A DNA stretch of 64,000 nucleotides. Source: Flavobacteriaceae bacterium YJPT1-3 (lineage in GTDB: Bacteria > Bacteroidota > Bacteroidia > Flavobacteriales > Flavobacteriaceae). This document shows positions 61,287 through 64,000 of the stretch, piece by piece. Made by a program: the position numbers and the translations under genes. Numbering within the stretch: the stretch's first letter is position 1; every line of letters starts with the position of its first letter. Under the pieces are notes generated by a model that did not search any database, was not told where the DNA came from, and was given only the letters and a program-made list of their open reading frames with translations. The DNA lies in NCBI GenBank assembly GCA_029866965.1, contig CP123444.1:1777501-1841500 (forward strand). Direction: 5' to 3'.

Positions 61287-62300
61287 ATGCCCAACCCCTT
61301 CCTCATCGCAGAAATCGCTCAAGCCCATGGAGGGGAGGTCCAACGTGCGCACGACTATATTGATGCCCTGGCTAAAACTGGCGTGGATGCCGTTAAATTT
61401 CAAACCCATATTGCAGCAGCGGAGAGCAGCGTTCACGAACCTTTCCGCGTGAAATTTTCGGAGGATTACGCCACACGCTTTGAGTACTGGAAGGCCATGG
61501 AATTTACCCTGGCAGAATGGAAAGACCTGAAATCCCACTGCGATGAGGTGGGCGTTGAATTTATGTCCTCACCCTTCAGTAATGCCGCTGTGGACCTGCT
61601 GGAGGAAGTGGGTGTTCAACGCTACAAGGTGGGTTCGGGGGAGGTTAATAATTTTTTGCTGATGGAAAAGATCGCGCAAACCGGTAAACCCCTCATTCTC
61701 TCCTCCGGGATGAGCAGTCTGAGCGAATTGGACCAAACCACTACCTTCCTGCGAGAGCGCAACGTCTCGTTTTCGCTGCTACAATGCACCACCAAATACC
61801 CGACAGAGCCTGCCGACTATGGCCTAGACGTCATTCAACAACTTAAAGAACGTTATCACTGCCCTGTAGGCTATTCCGACCATTCTGCGCAGATTGCAAC
61901 TGGAATTGCTGCAGTGGCTCTGGGTGCCGAAATCCTCGAGTTTCACGCGGTGTTCGATCGGGCAAATGACCCCGGGCCGGATGCCAGCTCTTCCCTGGAA
62001 ATGGAGGAGATCAGTCAGTTGGTCCATGGGGTGCGACGCATTGCGCTTTCGCGAAAGCGTAATACCGACAAGTCAGACAACAGTGCTTTTCAATCGCTGA
62101 AAAGTATCTTCGAAAAATCACTGGCGGTCAATAAAGCCTTGTCCAAAGGACATGTCTTGACCTTTGAAGATCTGGAAGCCAAAAAGCCCAAAGGGTATGG
62201 AATAGACGCGGCCGACTTCCAAGAGCTGCTGGGTAAAAAATTAAAGCGACCTTTACAGCAATGGGATTTTCTCAATAAAACCGATATCGAAGATGAGTAA
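61287..62300 (+). CDS. neuB: N-acetylneuraminate synthase family protein
   Basis: This 337-aa enzyme condenses phosphoenolpyruvate with ManNAc or a related sugar to form a nonulosonic acid. It opens FLIAEIAQAHGGEVQRA, followed by DAVKFQTH, EFMSSPFSNAAVDLL, YKVGSGEVNNFLLMEKIA and VGYSDHSAQIATGIAAVALGA. Residues 285-337 form the antifreeze-like SAF lid (VNKALSKGHVLTFEDLEAKK). The normal base composition (33 G/C of 60 at 61321-61380) separates it from the AT-rich block. It overlaps neuC by eight bases. Confidence 0.9.
   Translation: MPNPFLIAEIAQAHGGEVQRAHDYIDALAKTGVDAVKFQTHIAAAESSVHEPFRVKFSEDYATRFEYWKAMEFTLAEWKDLKSHCDEVGVEFMSSPFSNAAVDLLEEVGVQRYKVGSGEVNNFLLMEKIAQTGKPLILSSGMSSLSELDQTTTFLRERNVSFSLLQCTTKYPTEPADYGLDVIQQLKERYHCPVGYSDHSAQIATGIAAVALGAEILEFHAVFDRANDPGPDASSSLEMEEISQLVHGVRRIALSRKRNTDKSDNSAFQSLKSIFEKSLAVNKALSKGHVLTFEDLEAKKPKGYGIDAADFQELLGKKLKRPLQQWDFLNKTDIEDE
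62045..62058. repeat. GCTTTCGCGAAAGC palindrome, perfect
   Basis: Exact copy inside neuB, flanked by C and G to give a 16-bp palindrome. Read as Leu-Ser-Arg-Lys between the barrel and the SAF domain. Confidence 0.75.
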
Positions 62301-63450
62301 ACGCAAGATTTGCGCGGTCGTCACTGCCAGGCCTTCCTACAGTCGCATTAAAACGGCCCTTCACGCTATTCAGGAACATCCGGATTTGGAACTGCAGCTG
62401 GTGGTGGCAGGCTCTGCTTTGCTAGATCGTTACGGCTCGGCAATCAATTTCATCGAAAAAGACGGTTTTACCATCACCGAGAAGGTGTTTATGGTACTGG
62501 AAGGGGAGAACCCTACGGCCATGGCCAAGACCACCGGCCTTGGAGTCATGGAGCTGGCCAACGTATTCTACAACTTAAAACCGGATGCGGTCATCACCAT
62601 CGCCGATCGGTTTGAAACCATCGCGACCTCGATTGCAGCCGCCTATCAGAATATCCCCCTGGTTCATATTCAAGGTGGAGAAGTCACCGGAAATATTGAC
62701 GAAAAAGTACGGCACGCCAATACCAAATTCGCCGATCTGCATTTGGTTGCCAGTGAAGACGCGCGAAATCGTATTCTTAAAATGGGTGAAGAACCCAATG
62801 CGGTGATTAACACCGGTTGCCCATCCATTGATCTGGCTCGATCAGTGTTGAACAAGCCCGAGCTTAACTTTGATCCTATCGAAAAATATGGGGGAGTGGG
62901 GCCCAATCTGGATTGGAGATCAGGCTATATGGTGGTCATGCAGCATCCGGAAACCAATCGCTACGATCAGGCCCGATCCGACGTGCTAACCACCCTTCGG
63001 GCCGTACACGAATACGGAAAACCGGCCTTTTGGTTTTGGCCCAATGTGGATGCAGGGGCTGATGGCACTTCCAACGGGATCCGTTCCTATCGCGAACTGC
63101 AACAACCGCAGAATATCCATTTCTTTAAGAATATGGAGCCCGAAGACTTTCTTCGTTTGCTTAAAAACGCAGCCTGCCTGGTTGGGAATTCCAGTGTGGG
63201 GATTCGTGAATGTTCGTACCTGGGTGTTCCGGTCGTGAATATCGGGAATCGACAGCATCGTCGAGTGCGTGGAAAGAACGTTCTGGATGTTGGCTACGAG
63301 CAGCAAGCCCTCAAAGAAGCCATAGCCAAGCAATGGAATAATCAGAACGATTTGCAGGAGCATCTGTATGGAGATGGAGAATCCGGTGGGCGCATTGCTG
63401 ACATCTTAGCCACCCAACCATTACACTTTTTTAAAACCATTACCTACTAA
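62293..63450 (+). CDS. neuC: UDP-N-acetylglucosamine 2-epimerase (hydrolysing)
   Basis: This 385-aa GT-B-fold enzyme hydrolyses and epimerises UDP-GlcNAc (or a modified version) to the ManNAc-type precursor. Motifs: ICAVVTARPSYSRIKTAL, ITIADRFETIATSIAAAY, VHIQGGEVTGNIDEKVRHANTK (split) and CLVGNSSVGIRECSYLGVPVVNIG. The hydrolysing type lies next to neuB in sialic and legionaminic acid pathways. It overlaps neuB at the start and neuA at the stop (TAATG), giving strict coupling in the order epimerase product, condensation, activation. Confidence 0.92.
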   Translation: MSKRKICAVVTARPSYSRIKTALHAIQEHPDLELQLVVAGSALLDRYGSAINFIEKDGFTITEKVFMVLEGENPTAMAKTTGLGVMELANVFYNLKPDAVITIADRFETIATSIAAAYQNIPLVHIQGGEVTGNIDEKVRHANTKFADLHLVASEDARNRILKMGEEPNAVINTGCPSIDLARSVLNKPELNFDPIEKYGGVGPNLDWRSGYMVVMQHPETNRYDQARSDVLTTLRAVHEYGKPAFWFWPNVDAGADGTSNGIRSYRELQQPQNIHFFKNMEPEDFLRLLKNAACLVGNSSVGIRECSYLGVPVVNIGNRQHRRVRGKNVLDVGYEQQALKEAIAKQWNNQNDLQEHLYGDGESGGRIADILATQPLHFFKTITY

Positions 63451-64000
63451 TGCGCATTCTGGGACTTATACCGGCGCGATCGGGAAGTAAAGGGATTCCC
63501 GGCAAGAACACCAAAATTTTAAACGGTAAACCCTTGGTCCAATACACCGTTGAGTCGGCTTTGGCAGCAACTTCTTTAACCAAAGTGATATTAAGTACTG
63601 ATGATCCTCAGTATATGGACTTAGGCAAGTCGCTTGGGGTTGAGGTGCCTTTTCAGCGACCAAGAGAACTAGCCCAAGACCATACGCCTACGCTACCCGT
63701 CATTCAACACGCCCTGCAGTATTTGCACGAGCAAGGGGAACAATTTGATGCCGTTTGCCTGCTACAGCTCACTACTCCTTTTCGGCCAAAGGGTTTTATC
63801 GATCGCGCTATTAAGAAATTTGAAGCCGGCGCTTACGATGCACTAGTGTCCGTGCTTCCGGTGCCCGATTCCTACAATCCGCATTGGGTGTTTGAAGAGC
63901 GTAATGGCGAATTGGAACTGGCTACCGGAGATTCAGAAATCATTCCGCGCAGACAAGATCTGCCCCCTGCTTATCATCGAGATGGATCCCTCTATTTGAC
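63450..64000 (+). CDS. neuA: Acylneuraminate cytidylyltransferase, N-terminal part
   Basis: The gene starts at 63450 (TAATG overlap with neuC) and runs off the window, so about 183 residues are visible. ILGLIPARSGSKGIPGKN is the CTP-binding P-loop of CMP-sugar synthetases, followed by KVILSTDD, PFQRPRELAQDHTPT, VCLLQLTTPFRP and the RRQDLPPAYHRDGSLY part of the active site. It activates the nonulosonic acid to the CMP-sugar used by a transferase. The next step, a sialyltransferase-type enzyme, must lie further right or among the genes before it. Confidence 0.92.
   Translation, partial: MRILGLIPARSGSKGIPGKNTKILNGKPLVQYTVESALAATSLTKVILSTDDPQYMDLGKSLGVEVPFQRPRELAQDHTPTLPVIQHALQYLHEQGEQFDAVCLLQLTTPFRPKGFIDRAIKKFEAGAYDALVSVLPVPDSYNPHWVFEERNGELELATGDSEIIPRRQDLPPAYHRDGSLYL

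Noticed and set aside
1-64000. tRNA, rRNA, insertion sequences and phage genes
   Set aside because: I looked in the intergenic gaps and found no cloverleaf-like sequence, transposase, integrase or structural phage protein; a covariance search would be decisive.

Overview
The window comes from a member of the Bacteroidota, most likely a marine Flavobacteriaceae. Evidence: promoters of the TTTG/TAnnTTTG type, several family-typical proteins (DUF4920 and YceI lipoproteins, DUF2795, a long SecA without the C-terminal zinc motif, a DnaJ with a reduced zinc region), small uncharacterised membrane proteins, and an ECF sigma/anti-sigma/DUF4097 trio. I saw no rRNA, tRNA, CRISPR array or insertion sequence.

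Layout. 0-5.5 kb: 3' end of a fused isobutyryl-CoA mutase, an Lrp-type regulator, and a two-gene secreted hydrolase operon (amidohydrolase, M14 peptidase). 5.7-14.6 kb: mixed housekeeping genes (DUF1328 protein, DJ-1 lipoprotein, fluoride channel, MazG-like enzyme, ilvE, mnmD, YceI). 14.6-16.4 kb: grpE-dnaJ behind a clear promoter. 16.6-24.2 kb: a tight seven-gene operon (ABC-2 exporter, MscS channel, DUF6268 barrel, HTH-less sigma-54-type regulator, PPK2, M28 peptidase). 24.2-29.6 kb: MATE exporter, PAP2 and epimerase genes, meaB, ohr. 29.6-32.8 kb: a gene-poor stretch, then the ECF trio, whose DUF4097 protein carries an 11/15-residue helical repeat. 32.8-41.9 kb, all on the minus strand: HAD phosphatase, secA, DUF2795, cobalamin adenosyltransferase, ABC ATPase, methyltransferase, ABC-F protein.

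41.9-64.0 kb, all plus strand: a surface polysaccharide locus. It starts with an outer-membrane export protein (Wza-like), a Wzc-like tyrosine kinase with a Gly-Tyr repeat tail, and a Wzm/Wzt ABC exporter. About a dozen glycosyltransferase-type genes, two methyltransferases and two acyltransferases follow, mostly with ATGA/TAATG overlaps. It ends with neuB, neuC and a neuA cut by the window edge, so a nonulosonic (sialic-type) acid is the expected sugar. From 46.1 to 61.3 kb the DNA is markedly AT-rich. The ABC half of wzt and the front of the gene at 57.3 kb are exceptions, which suggests a cassette exchanged between conserved export genes and conserved sialic-acid genes.

Across the window a 14-bp palindrome, GCTTTCGCGAAAGC, occurs five times perfectly and at least four more times with one to three changes. 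All copies lie inside genes and use all three reading frames, so it appears to be selected at DNA level. I regard it as the most interesting unexplained signal here. Cobalamin-dependent acyl-CoA rearrangement is represented by three separated genes: icmF, meaB and a PduO-type adenosyltransferase.
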